A DNA stretch of 64,000 nt from Rosistilla ulvae (GTDB taxonomy: Bacteria > Planctomycetota > Planctomycetia > Pirellulales > Pirellulaceae). The position numbers were made by a program, and so were the translations under genes. The notes below the pieces were generated by a model. That model did no database searches. It had not been told where the DNA came from and saw only the letters and a program-made list of their open reading frames with translations. Shown here piece by piece: positions 35,195-44,830 of this stretch; within the stretch, counting starts at the first letter, position 1, and the number at the start of each line of letters is the position of its first letter. Location of the stretch: NCBI RefSeq assembly GCF_007741475.1, contig NZ_CP036261.1, positions 1,240,001 to 1,304,000 of the forward strand, given 5' to 3'.

Positions 35195-36973
35195 TCAGTA
35201 CTTCGGCAGGTCGATCACGCCGTTCCAGTCCGACGGCGCGACGCGGCCATGTTGGGCGATATAGACGGTTAAGAAGTCCTTGGCGCGGTCCGCTGCCGGG
35301 ACCGCGTGCAAGCGTTCAAAGGCATCTCCCCAACGCTTGTCCAACAGCGCGTCGAGCGCCTCTTCATAAGTAGCGATGTCAGCATCGGTCAGCCCACACA
35401 GCGGACCTTCGGGAGGCAGGATCTGGCTGACGACCAGTGGCGTTTCGATTCCGGCCGGCCGGACGCGGGCCAGTCGTCGGATCCGGCAGGTCGTTGGCGG
35501 GACGAAGTCGCGGACATATCGAGCGGTGATTTCGTCGACCAAGATCTCCGCCGACAACTGTTTCGTCATCCCTTCCAAGCGGCTGGAGAGGTTCACGACC
35601 GGGCCAAACGCTGTCACCTTCACTTGGTCGACAGTCCCGATCCGCCCCGCGACGGCGCGTCCGCTGGAGATCCCGATCCCGCAGCGGAAATCGGCCAGCC
35701 GACCATCGCTGCCGGCTGATGTGAACTCTTCGAGGATCGCCAATGCGGCGGCGCAAGCGCGGCCGGGCGCATCGACTTGAGCGATCGGCCAGCCCCAAAA
35801 TCCCATCGCCGCGTCGCCGTGAAAGTCGCCGATCACGCCGCCCGAATCGAGGATGTGCCGCGTCATCACGCCGAGGGCTTCGCTGACCCGTTCCAGCAAT
35901 TCCAGCAACCGACCTTGCGCCTTTTCACTCTGCCGCGAGAACCCGCGAAGATCGCAGAACAGTGCCGACAGTTCGGTCTCGCGCGGCGCCAGCGCGTCTT
36001 CGGTCTCTTTGTTCCCCAAGGCGTTCATCACCACCGGCGCGAAGAACTGTTGCAAGCCGGCCTGGCGGCGCTGCAGGGCACGCATGTCGCGGAGATTGCC
36101 GATCGTGGTCGCGACCAATTCGGAGAACTTTAAATCGTCCTGCAAGACGTCGGCAGCTTGCGACGCAGCGTTTCCAGCGGGGCCGTTGAACAGTCCCGCC
36201 ATCGCTCCGGCGACATACAAACCGAGCCCGTCGGTCCCCGAGATCACGGGGACGCAGAAGGCCCAGTCGATTCCGTCGAGCTGCGTGAACTGCGACTCCC
36301 GGCCGCCGTTCCACAAATGCAAAATGCTCTCCCCCGATTCCAGCGACTTGCGGACCAAGCTGGCGCTGGGGGCGCGTTCCTGCGACGTCGGCACGCGGCT
36401 ATCAAAATGCTGGACGCTGATTTCTGGAGTGTCGCTGCGATTGAGCCCGACGACGGCGACCGCCGATGCGCTGGGGATCCCCTGCAGCAGCACCGTCGCC
36501 ACGCGAACCCAGAGCTCTTGATCGCTGTTGCTGCCGGAGATCAGTTCGGGCAGCCGCCGCAGGACCTCGATCCGTTGGCCAGCATCGCGAAACGGATTGC
36601 GACGCAATTGTTGAGCGTCGAAGGCGTGTTGAGTTAGCTCGCCCTCGGGATCGGGCGAATCGAGCTGCGGGCGATCGACCAGGGTGAACGTTGTGGCGCC
36701 GACGACAAAATGTTCGCCGACCGATATCAGGAACTCTTCGCTCTGCTGGCCCTTAAAAAAGATCGGGTTCCGAGCCGCGGCGATCCTGCGAATCCGCAGC
36801 TGTTTCCCCTCGCGCGTCATGCGCACATGTTGCCTCGAGATCCGATCGTCCCAGGGAATCGACCACGTCCCCGCGTCGCGACCCAACACGATCGGATGGC
36901 TGGCATCGAGGTCGGAGACCGGTCGACGCCAACGGTCTTCGTTGCGCGAACCTTGGACAACCAGATCCAACAT
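35195..36973 (-). CDS. FHA-GAF-class III nucleotide cyclase protein
   Basis: 592 residues from the ATG at 36973. An N-terminal FHA domain (about 25-95) shows GRDAG and RISRQHV, the phosphothreonine-binding signature. A GAF-like region spans about 140-290. A class III cyclase domain (about 333-510) begins at LSALFCDLRGF, with the metal Asp341, then FHGDAAMGFWGWP with Asp387, and VNLSSRLEG with the transition-state Asn461 and Arg465. The base-selecting positions are unusual: Asp383 where adenylate cyclases have Lys, and Lys452 where they have Asp. It may make a cyclic nucleotide with changed specificity or be regulatory. It follows the flavoprotein gene by seven bases. Confidence 0.87.
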   Translation of the reverse strand: MLDLVVQGSRNEDRWRRPVSDLDASHPIVLGRDAGTWSIPWDDRISRQHVRMTREGKQLRIRRIAAARNPIFFKGQQSEEFLISVGEHFVVGATTFTLVDRPQLDSPDPEGELTQHAFDAQQLRRNPFRDAGQRIEVLRRLPELISGSNSDQELWVRVATVLLQGIPSASAVAVVGLNRSDTPEISVQHFDSRVPTSQERAPSASLVRKSLESGESILHLWNGGRESQFTQLDGIDWAFCVPVISGTDGLGLYVAGAMAGLFNGPAGNAASQAADVLQDDLKFSELVATTIGNLRDMRALQRRQAGLQQFFAPVVMNALGNKETEDALAPRETELSALFCDLRGFSRQSEKAQGRLLELLERVSEALGVMTRHILDSGGVIGDFHGDAAMGFWGWPIAQVDAPGRACAAALAILEEFTSAGSDGRLADFRCGIGISSGRAVAGRIGTVDQVKVTAFGPVVNLSSRLEGMTKQLSAEILVDEITARYVRDFVPPTTCRIRRLARVRPAGIETPLVVSQILPPEGPLCGLTDADIATYEEALDALLDKRWGDAFERLHAVPAADRAKDFLTVYIAQHGRVAPSDWNGVIDLPKY

Positions 36974-36980
36974 CGATTTG

Positions 36981-38258
36981 CTAACCTCCCGCGTCGGCGT
37001 CGTGAAGCGACTCGGCGGCGCTGCGACCGGCAACCGTTCCCGTGCTAAACGCCGACTGGAAATTATATCCGCCGATCCAACCGTCGAGGTCCAGGATTTC
37101 TCCGGCAATGTACAAACCGTCGACGATTCGGCTGTGCATCGTCCGCGGATCGACTTCCTTTAACGAGACACCTCCGGCGGTCACCTCCGCCTTTTTGAAG
37201 CCCCGCGTCCCTTGGATCGGCATCCGATTTCGCAGCATCCCCTCGACCAGCAGTCGCCGGTTGGCTCCGCTTAATTCGGCCAGCGGTTTCTCTCCCGCGA
37301 TTTGAGCTTGTTCGATCAAGGCGCTCGCCAGTCGTCGCGGCAGGATTTCGCAGAGTGCTTTGTCCAGCTGGCGGCTCGGTTCGCTCGCCCGTTTCGCATC
37401 GAACCAGCTGTTCAGCCGATCGTCGTTCCAGCCGGGCAACGCGTTGATCCGCAGCTCGATCGTCGACAGATCTTCGACGGCGGTGATCGCTCGGCTGACA
37501 TCCATCGCCGTCGGGCCGGAGAATCCAAAGTGAGTGAACAGCAGCCCGCCGGTTCGCTGAGCCAGTTCGCCCTTTTTCTTCGCAACGCCCGGTTTGCCAA
37601 CGGTCACTTGGGCCTCAGGAAGCGTCAGCCCTTGCAGCTCCCATGTCCAAGCGCTGCCGCCGACGATCGGGACCAGCGAAGGACGGGGCGTGAGGATTGT
37701 GTGCCCGAGTTTTTGCAGCCAGTTGTAGCCATCGCCGACGGTGCCGCAGCCTGGATACGACATCCCGCCAACGGTCACGATCACCGATCGGCAGTGCAGC
37801 GATTGGCCATCGAGATCGACTTGGAATCCGGTCTCGGTGCGAGTCAGGTTTTGGACCGCCGCTCCCAATCGCAGCGTCGCGCCACTTTCGGTCATCCGGC
37901 GCTGCAACGCTTGGCAGACATCCAACGCTCTGTCGCTTTCGGGAAAGATCTTGCCGCCGGGCTCGACTTTGGTTGGGACGCCTAAGTCGCGGAACATTTG
38001 AACGACGTCGGTGGGAGAGAGCTCGGCGAGCGCTTGCCGCAGGAAGCGACCGTTCTTGCCGAAGGCTTCCATAATCCCGGCCGCATCGCAATCGTGAGTC
38101 ACGTTGCAGCGGGTGCCGCCGGACATCAAGATCTTGACCCCCGCCTTGTTCGCTTTCTCCAAGACGCAGACGCTGCGACCTCGGCGAGCTGCTTCGGCGG
38201 CGGCCATCATCCCGGCCGCACCGGCCCCAATTACTACGATGTCAAAGTCATTCTGCAT
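36981..38258 (-). CDS. HI0933-type NAD(P)/FAD-dependent flavoprotein
   Basis: 425 residues from the ATG at 38258. The N-terminal dinucleotide-binding motif is FDIVVIGAGAAGMMAAAEAARRG, and the characteristic family segment is KILMSGGTRCNVTHD, followed by the second FAD motif GGMSYPGCGTVGDGYNW. The C-terminal GGYNFQSAFSTGTVAGRSAAE completes the FAD site. This BaiN/HI0933 family has been linked to bile-acid reduction in some gut bacteria and to unknown roles elsewhere; here it is simply an oxidoreductase. It lies 87 bases downstream of hflC and seven bases upstream of the FHA-cyclase gene. Confidence 0.93.
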   Translation of the reverse strand: MQNDFDIVVIGAGAAGMMAAAEAARRGRSVCVLEKANKAGVKILMSGGTRCNVTHDCDAAGIMEAFGKNGRFLRQALAELSPTDVVQMFRDLGVPTKVEPGGKIFPESDRALDVCQALQRRMTESGATLRLGAAVQNLTRTETGFQVDLDGQSLHCRSVIVTVGGMSYPGCGTVGDGYNWLQKLGHTILTPRPSLVPIVGGSAWTWELQGLTLPEAQVTVGKPGVAKKKGELAQRTGGLLFTHFGFSGPTAMDVSRAITAVEDLSTIELRINALPGWNDDRLNSWFDAKRASEPSRQLDKALCEILPRRLASALIEQAQIAGEKPLAELSGANRRLLVEGMLRNRMPIQGTRGFKKAEVTAGGVSLKEVDPRTMHSRIVDGLYIAGEILDLDGWIGGYNFQSAFSTGTVAGRSAAESLHDADAGG

Positions 38259-38345
38259 TCGGGGCGTCACATTCCATCGTGCTCGGTCGTCGCGTGGACG
38301 TTCCCGATGCGGGTTTTTTCGTTTTTGTTGTCGATGCGTGGCGAG

Positions 38346-39413
38346 TTACTTTTTCAGCGGCTCGAGCTTTTTCAGCAGTCCGAAAAACTCGCTGTCGGTC
38401 GTCAGGATCAAGCTGCTGTCCTTGGTGATCGCCTTTTCGTAAGCCTCCAGCGTGCGGACGAACGTATAAAATTCGCCCACTTCGTTCATCGCTTCAGCAT
38501 AACTTTTGATCACGTCGGCGTCGGCCTGCCCTTTGGTCTCGCTGGCCTTCTGTTGTCCCTTGCCCTCGATGCTCTGCACCTCAGCGTTGGTTTCGTTGAT
38601 GATCGCTGCCTTCAAACGTTCCCCTTCGTTGACGTTCCGCGCCGAGATCGATTCTCGCTCAGCGATCCAACGGTCGAACGTTTTGATTCGGACGCTGTCG
38701 ACAAACGCGATCTGCGAGATCCCGATATCGATCAAGCGGATGCCACGGCCGATCCCTTCTTGATCATCCTTGCTGGCAAGTCGACGTTGGGCTTCGATTT
38801 TGATTTGGTCGAGGATCTTGCTCCGACCGGCGAGGATCTCCTTCGAATTCGATTCGCTCTTCTCTTCCAGTTCGACCAGCATCTGTTCGGCTTGGCTCTC
38901 GCCAACTTCAGCCAGTTCGTCGTCCAGCAATTGTTGATCGCCCGAAAGGGTCAACGTGCGGTTGGTGCTGCGGACGAGTTCGGCCAGATCGTATTGCGTG
39001 ATCACGTCGCGGATCGCACTGCGGCAGATCTGTGCCACCCGTTCCTCGGCGTTTTCGATCGTCCGCAATCGCTGCACAAATGTGGTCGGACCGGTCTCGG
39101 CATCGTCGATCTGCCACATCGCCCAAGGGATCAACTCGATCTTCTTGTCGTCGCGAGTCGGCAGATCGGGCAGCAGGAATCGCCGGCTGTCTCCCCAGAA
39201 CTGACGCGTCTTGGGCAGTCGCCGAACCGTTTCGACAAACGGCAGTTTGTAATAGACGCCCGGTTCGACTTTTTCGCGAGCCGGTTTGCCGAATCGCATC
39301 ACGACTCCCATCTCGCGCTCATCGATCACGAAACAGAAGAAGGGAGCGAGGACGAGCAGGATTGCTAGGACGGCGAGTCCACGTAGTAGATTGATCACAG
39401 TTTCAGGTTTCAT
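38346..39413 (-). CDS. hflC: Stomatin/prohibitin protease modulator HflC
   Basis: 355 residues from the ATG at 39413. An N-terminal membrane helix (about 8-31) precedes the SPFH (stomatin-prohibitin-flotillin-HflC/K) domain: EREMGVVMRFGKPAREKVEPGVYYKLPF. Downstream are an Ala/Glu-rich coiled coil and the C-terminal SYAEAMNEVGEFYTFVRTLEAYEKAI. HflK and HflC form a large periplasmic complex around the FtsH protease and regulate its activity. It follows hflK by 57 bases in the same transcript. Confidence 0.93.
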   Translation of the reverse strand: MKPETVINLLRGLAVLAILLVLAPFFCFVIDEREMGVVMRFGKPAREKVEPGVYYKLPFVETVRRLPKTRQFWGDSRRFLLPDLPTRDDKKIELIPWAMWQIDDAETGPTTFVQRLRTIENAEERVAQICRSAIRDVITQYDLAELVRSTNRTLTLSGDQQLLDDELAEVGESQAEQMLVELEEKSESNSKEILAGRSKILDQIKIEAQRRLASKDDQEGIGRGIRLIDIGISQIAFVDSVRIKTFDRWIAERESISARNVNEGERLKAAIINETNAEVQSIEGKGQQKASETKGQADADVIKSYAEAMNEVGEFYTFVRTLEAYEKAITKDSSLILTTDSEFFGLLKKLEPLKK

Positions 39414-39470
39414 CGTGGGTAGCTGCTTTATGTAGGAGAACTTAAGAACCGGTCGGACACGCGCGGCGGG

Positions 39471-40457
39471 TTACGGGGCGGTGGCCGTGGGGTTCAAGTT
39501 CAGCATGGGCAGCAGACCTTTTAAGTCGCTGTCGAGGATCGTCTTGGGACCGCTTGTCGAAAGCACCCGTTCCATCGATTCCAGATACATCCGTTGCCGG
39601 GTCACTTCAGGAGCTTCTTTATAGCTCTCGTATTTCGATAGCAGCGCGGCGATTTCACCGGCCGCTTCGGCGCGGCGGCGGGCAGCATAACCCTCCGCTT
39701 CGCGAATCAATTTATCGCTGTTGGCCATCGCCGTCGGAATCATCTTGTTCCGCTCGCGCCTCGCCTCGTTGACCAATTGGTCGCGCTGTTGAATCGACGC
39801 GTTGACGTCGTCGAAGGCGGGGCGAACGCGTTCGGGCGGCGTCACGCGTTGCAGCTGAAGGTCGACAACCGAAACGCCACATTGATAGACCGCTAATTGT
39901 TCGGTCATCTCTTCCAATGCGGCCGCAGCGATCTCGTTCCGCTTGCCGGTCAGGATCTCGTCGGCTGAATAATCGCCAACGACGCGGTGCATCGTGCTGC
40001 GAGCGACCGCCAGGATCGTATCTTCGACCTGCCGTTCGTTGATGCTGAAGACATACTCTTGCGGGTCGGTGACTCGCCAAATGACGGTCCATTCAACCAC
40101 CGCGGCAAACAGGTCGCCGGTCAGGATCAAGGATTGCTCCTCTTCCATCTTATTGATCTTCATCTGTTGGCCGCGCGTGCTGGTGTCTTGCGTTCCCGAA
40201 GGGAGTCGCAGACTTCGCTCGCTGGTGTCGATCAGGACGCGGCGGTCGATCCAGGGCAATTTGAAGTGCAGCCCGGGGCCGACTTCGCTGTGGTAGCGGC
40301 CGAAACGCAACACGACAGCTCGCTCGTATTCGCGAACCGTATAGACGCCGCTCCAGACGACATAGATCACCAGCATCGCCGCCATCGCGATAATGCCGGT
40401 GGAGAGGACTTGGCGGGTGGCTTGGCGGATTTCATCGGGATCAAAATTCTGAGGCAC
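39471..40457 (-). CDS. hflK: Stomatin/prohibitin protease modulator HflK
   Basis: 328 residues from the GTG at 40457, preceded by GGAA six bases upstream. The N-terminal helix (about 19-38) is followed by the SPFH domain YTVREYERAVVLRFGRYHSEVGPGLHFKLPW, then ERSLRLPSG. The C-terminal helix region (DKLIREAEGYAARRRAEAAGEIAALLSKYE) is characteristic of HflK. It lacks the long Gly-rich N-terminal extension of the E. coli protein, as is common outside Proteobacteria. HflK works as a heteromer with HflC, whose gene is next. Confidence 0.92.
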   Translation of the reverse strand: MPQNFDPDEIRQATRQVLSTGIIAMAAMLVIYVVWSGVYTVREYERAVVLRFGRYHSEVGPGLHFKLPWIDRRVLIDTSERSLRLPSGTQDTSTRGQQMKINKMEEEQSLILTGDLFAAVVEWTVIWRVTDPQEYVFSINERQVEDTILAVARSTMHRVVGDYSADEILTGKRNEIAAAALEEMTEQLAVYQCGVSVVDLQLQRVTPPERVRPAFDDVNASIQQRDQLVNEARRERNKMIPTAMANSDKLIREAEGYAARRRAEAAGEIAALLSKYESYKEAPEVTRQRMYLESMERVLSTSGPKTILDSDLKGLLPMLNLNPTATAP

Positions 40458-40569
40458 AACTCATTCCAGCAGTTTGCGAGTGGTCAATTGAATGTCCGCT
40501 TGCAGCGGTCATTCGTCATCTAGGCCCAATCGCGAGCGATTCGGGGCGCGAAAACTTTGGCGATTTCGG

Positions 40570-40740
40570 CTAGCGTTTCAGTGCCGAGGTTCGCAGCAGC
40601 AAAAATCCGGCGACGACAAACAACGACGCGATGATGCCCCACTGCGTGGTATCCATCTGGTTGTAATAGTCGGCGAGTTCGCGCGACGCACCTCGCCACC
40701 ATTGATTGAAGCTAAATCCGATCAGTAGTTTACCGAGCAT
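40570..40740 (-). CDS. Small membrane protein upstream of hflK
   Basis: 56 residues from the ATG at 40740, with AAGGAA upstream (spacing about 6). It has one clear hydrophobic helix near the C-terminus (WGIIASLFVVAGFLLL) with a positively charged end, plus an amphipathic N-terminal part MLGKLLIGFSFNQWWRG. No known family is recognised. It precedes hflK by 112 bases on the same strand, so it is probably the first gene of the hflKC transcript and could be an accessory of that complex. Nothing else in its sequence decides the role. Confidence 0.65.
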   Translation of the reverse strand: MLGKLLIGFSFNQWWRGASRELADYYNQMDTTQWGIIASLFVVAGFLLLRTSALKR

Positions 40741-41077
40741 AGCAGTTCCTTTCCGATTCGACAGGGATCGCAAGGGAGGCTGATTCTCCATTGCGGCAAC
40801 CGCAAGATCTGCCTACCAGGGTTGGGGCGGAGTCGAATTCCATCCCGCGGCGGTCAGCAAAAGCTTGGGTTTTCCAGGCGAAAACGCTTCTCGCCTGGCC
40901 GGACCGCCAGCTGTATATGCAGTGGTCCAAGGAACCATAGCTTTTGTTGGTAAGAGAAGATGGCTACGATCCAAAAAAATTGCCGACCCACTATTTTCGT
41001 TTTTTGAAATGCAGGCTATACTTCGTCCGTCCAAGTGACGATGAGTTAAATCAACGCAAGGACCAAACGCCTTACAA
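40741..41077 (+). other. Intergenic region with probable tRNA promoter
   Basis: 337 bases upstream of the tRNA gene, with no coding frame of note. The best -10 candidate for the tRNA is TATACT at 41017-41022, 55 bases before the mature 5' end; the position 17 bases upstream (TTTTCG) is a weak -35. The region immediately before it is T-rich. Confidence 0.35.
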
Positions 41078-41151
41078 GGCGCGGTAGCTCAATTGGTTAG
41101 AGCCCCGGACTGTCGATCCGGAGGTTGCGGGTTCGAGTCCCGTCCGCGTCG
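41078..41151 (+). tRNA. tRNA-Asp (anticodon GTC)
   Basis: A complete 74-base cloverleaf can be drawn: acceptor arm GGCGCGG pairing with CCGCGTC (one G-T pair), D-arm GCTC/GAGC, anticodon arm CCGGA/TCCGG with loop CTGTCGA (anticodon GTC), variable loop, and T-arm GCGGG/CCCGT with loop TTCGAGT. The discriminator base is G, as in bacterial tRNA-Asp. CCA is not encoded. Position 37 is G, rather than the more common A. Confidence 0.97.
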
Positions 41152-41189
41152 CTTCTTCACGTGCTGTGATTTTGCGGCACCTTCTGCGA

Positions 41190-41213
41190 CTGCCAAAGCT
41201 GGCAGTTTCAGTT
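41190..41213 (+). terminator. Possible tRNA terminator hairpin
   Basis: CTGCCA/TGGCAG (41190-41195 and 41200-41205) forms a 6-bp stem with tetraloop AAGC, followed by TTTCAGTT. It lies 39 bases after the tRNA end. Confidence 0.4.
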
Positions 41214-41660
41214 CCCCCGGCCATTCCAAACGATGATGATTCCGTTTGAATGGCCCGTCGGAACGCATGCCCCACTCCAGGTCCACGCGATCACGTGGTG
41301 CAATCGCATCGTTTAACCGCGGCGGCAACGCCCCGCGCGTTTCGCGTGACCTGGGCTATGCAATGGATCGGAGCTTCGCCCCTCATGCAAGGTGCGAGCC
41401 GCCGCTGCCGCGGCTTCACGGGCGGGGGAGCTTGTTCGCTTCGGGCCGCTGTGTGGTCTCCGCTTGTTTGGATCTTTCGGCACAGTTGGAAAAACCGTCA
41501 AGCAGCCGTCGTTTCTTGTTACGGTGTCGCGATGTGTAGTTAGCCTTGGTGTGCGTGCGGTCTATAAGTTGTTGGTGGCAGAGCCGTTCGCTCCGATCGG
41601 ATTTGTTGCCCGACGTTTAGATCTACGGTCGCAGCAAAACTCCAACAGGGCATCTCTACT
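41206..41660. other. Intergenic region with imperfect inverted repeat
   Basis: About 455 bases without a gene. A hairpin with a one-base bulge is formed by GGCCATTCCAAACG (41219-41232) and CGTTTGAATGGCC (41243-41255). Several frames of 60-97 codons cross here on both strands, but their products are Arg/Ala-rich and lack initiation signals, so they are taken as chance. Confidence 0.5.
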
Positions 41661-42623
41661 ATGACGACTAGCACCAAGCAGTATCGATTATTGACACGCA
41701 GCGATTTCGACGGGTTGGTATGTGCCATCCTGCTCAAAGAGTTGGGGATTCTGGGAGACATTAAATTTGTCCATCCCAAAGACGTGCAGGACGGAGTTGT
41801 CGATGTCACCGAGAACGACATTTTGACGAACCTTCCCTACGTTAATGGTTGCCATCTGTGCTTCGATCACCACTCCAGTGAAGCGATCCGAAACAACGAA
41901 CCTCACGGCGAGGACTACATCTTGATTCCTGGGGCCGATTCGGCCGCCCGCGTCGTCTACGATTATTACGGCGGCAAGGAACGCTTTCCCGGAATCGGCG
42001 AAGACATGATGCAAGCGGTCGACAAAGCGGACTCCGCCAAGTTTGATCTCGAAGAGGTTTTGAATCCGAGTGGTTGGGGACTCCTGTCGTTCCTGATGGA
42101 TGCCCGAACTGGACTGGGCCGATTTCATGACTTCCGGATCGCGAACTACCAATTGATGATGGATTTGATCGACTGTTGCAAAAACTATTCGATCGAACAG
42201 ATCTTGGAATTGCCCGATGTTCAAGAGCGGGTCGAGATCTACCGCGCGCATGAGAACCTGGCGAAGAAGCAGATCCGACGATGTTCGACCGTCTATGGGA
42301 ATCTTGTCGTCTTGGATCTCCGCGATGAAAAGACGATCTATGCGACCAACCGCTTTACGATCTATTCGCTGTTTCCCGAGTGCAATATTTCGATGCACGT
42401 GCTGTGGGGCAAGATGCAGCAGAATACTGTTTTTACGATCGGTAAATCGATCTTCGACCGCAGCTGCAGCACCGATGTCGGCGAGCTGTGCCTGAAGTAC
42501 AACGGCGGCGGGCACACCGCGGCCGGAACCTGCCAGGTCGCCCACGAAGACTCCGCCCGCGTGCTGGACGAATTGATCGGCCAGATCAACGAAGACGCGG
42601 GAATTACGACGTCGGTTGTTTAG
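41661..42623 (+). CDS. DHH-family phosphoesterase
   Basis: 320 residues from the ATG at 41661. DHH motifs are clear: LLTRSDFDGLVCAILL (metal-binding Asp), CFDHHSSEA (the DHH signature) and the C-terminal DHHA1 motif KYNGGGHTAAGTCQV. The family includes NrnA-type oligoribonucleases, exopolyphosphatases and c-di-AMP phosphodiesterases; length suits NrnA-like enzymes. It is the first plus-strand gene after tRNA-Asp and is monocistronic. The exact substrate cannot be told from the motifs. Confidence 0.9.
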   Translation: MTTSTKQYRLLTRSDFDGLVCAILLKELGILGDIKFVHPKDVQDGVVDVTENDILTNLPYVNGCHLCFDHHSSEAIRNNEPHGEDYILIPGADSAARVVYDYYGGKERFPGIGEDMMQAVDKADSAKFDLEEVLNPSGWGLLSFLMDARTGLGRFHDFRIANYQLMMDLIDCCKNYSIEQILELPDVQERVEIYRAHENLAKKQIRRCSTVYGNLVVLDLRDEKTIYATNRFTIYSLFPECNISMHVLWGKMQQNTVFTIGKSIFDRSCSTDVGELCLKYNGGGHTAAGTCQVAHEDSARVLDELIGQINEDAGITTSVV

Positions 42624-42731
42624 GAGGAAGTTGAGTTGTTGCTTGCTGGTTTGGTGGCGTGGACCGTTTGTTGGTCTACGAAGCTATTGAAAAAAGGCGT
42701 TCGGCGGAGTCGAGTGTCCACCTGCGCAAAA

Positions 42732-43472
42732 TCAGCCGCCGGTGGGAAGTTCGCGGATTCGCAGGTCGCGCCAGCGAACTTCCAGCGGCGGAGTGCCATT
42801 GGGAACGCTGTGGACTTGCAAGCCGATGAAGCCGGTTGCGGGTGAGTTCTCGTCCAACAGATCTTCGACTTTGCGGCCGTTGACCCAAGTCTGAATTCGC
42901 GGTCCAACGACACGGATTACAAATCGATTCCACTGGCCGTTGATCATCACGTCGTCGACGATCCGATTTTCGCTCAACCATCCACGGCCAGTCCCCTCGC
43001 TGTAGATGTAGCCCGATTCGCAAGCATTGTTCGGGTCGTCCGACAGCGCTTCGATCTCGATCTGCGGCCCGCAAACGCGTCCGCCGTTAACATCCTTCTT
43101 GCTGAACGAACGGACCTGGACGCCCGAGTTCAATTTGTCGTCCAACAGGACCTCAAACGTCAGTTCGAAATCGGCGTATTCCTTTTCGGTGCACAGCAGC
43201 GACGTCGGGCTGCCAACAACCGACCGGCCGACGATCTGCCCACCGTCATTGTGGTAGGTTGCGGTTCCGTTTCGCGGCACCCAGCCGAGCAAACCGACAA
43301 GTTCAACCATCGGTTTCCATCCGGCGGAGCTGATGTCTGGCGCGGCGATCCGCAGATCGCTGCCCCGGTTCTCAGCCGGCCGACTGCCCGTCCCCGCACT
43401 GCTCAACTGGCGCGGAAGCAGACAGCTTGTGATTGCGATCGCAGCAATCGTAAGTAATCGCCAGCCAAACAT
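42732..43472 (-). CDS. Secreted DUF1080 protein (3-keto-disaccharide hydrolase-like)
   Basis: 246 residues with an N-terminal hydrophobic signal (FGWRLLTIAAIAITSCLLP). The DUF1080 beta-jelly-roll is evident: YADFELTFEVLLDDKLNSGVQVRSF, then CGPQIEIEAL and GQWNRFVIRVVGPRIQTWVNGRKV. Enzymes of this family in Bacteroidetes and Planctomycetes hydrolyse 3-keto-glycosides or bind glycans; this copy is probably periplasmic. It is a single gene, divergent from hemB. Confidence 0.88.
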   Translation of the reverse strand: MFGWRLLTIAAIAITSCLLPRQLSSAGTGSRPAENRGSDLRIAAPDISSAGWKPMVELVGLLGWVPRNGTATYHNDGGQIVGRSVVGSPTSLLCTEKEYADFELTFEVLLDDKLNSGVQVRSFSKKDVNGGRVCGPQIEIEALSDDPNNACESGYIYSEGTGRGWLSENRIVDDVMINGQWNRFVIRVVGPRIQTWVNGRKVEDLLDENSPATGFIGLQVHSVPNGTPPLEVRWRDLRIRELPTGG

Positions 43473-43714
43473 AAACGATCCGCTCCAAAGTTGCCGACTC
43501 AGCGGTCGACGAATTAAGTTTGTCCTGTCATCTTAAAGGATCGCTGCGGGCGATGCCCACACAATCGTTGTTCCAATCTTGCGGAATCGCGAAACTCAAT
43601 CAATGGAGATTGGGCAAGCTAGTGGGGAAATCGAGATTTCATTTTGCTCGCTCCGCAATCCGGCCGGTATCGGCCCCCCCTCCATAACACTCTACTTTGA
43701 TACTGCAGCCATAG

Positions 43715-44722
<1,008 letters not shown>

Positions 44723-44745
44723 TTGTTTAGCGAGGCAAGCAGATG

Positions 44746-44806
44746 GTCGCCTTTCGCAGCGCGAAAGTGCGCACGACCAACGCACTTTCGCGCTGCGAAA
44801 GGCGAC
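44746..44806. repeat. REP/BIME-like perfect inverted repeat
   Basis: Two 26-base arms (44746-44771 and 44781-44806) are exact reverse complements, separated by the 9-base loop CACGACCAA. Each arm itself contains the small hairpin CTTTCGC-AGC-GCGAAAG. Related arms are seen at 62274-62421, which shows a dispersed family. It sits between hemB and the photolyase gene and may attenuate transcription. Confidence 0.9.
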
Positions 44807-44830
44807 TAACTCTTGTCCCGAAAGCCTTGA

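Noticed and set aside
41250-41664. Several open frames downstream of tRNA-Asp
   Set aside because: All lack initiation signals and have Arg/Ala/Ser-rich products of the kind expected from non-coding GC-rich DNA.
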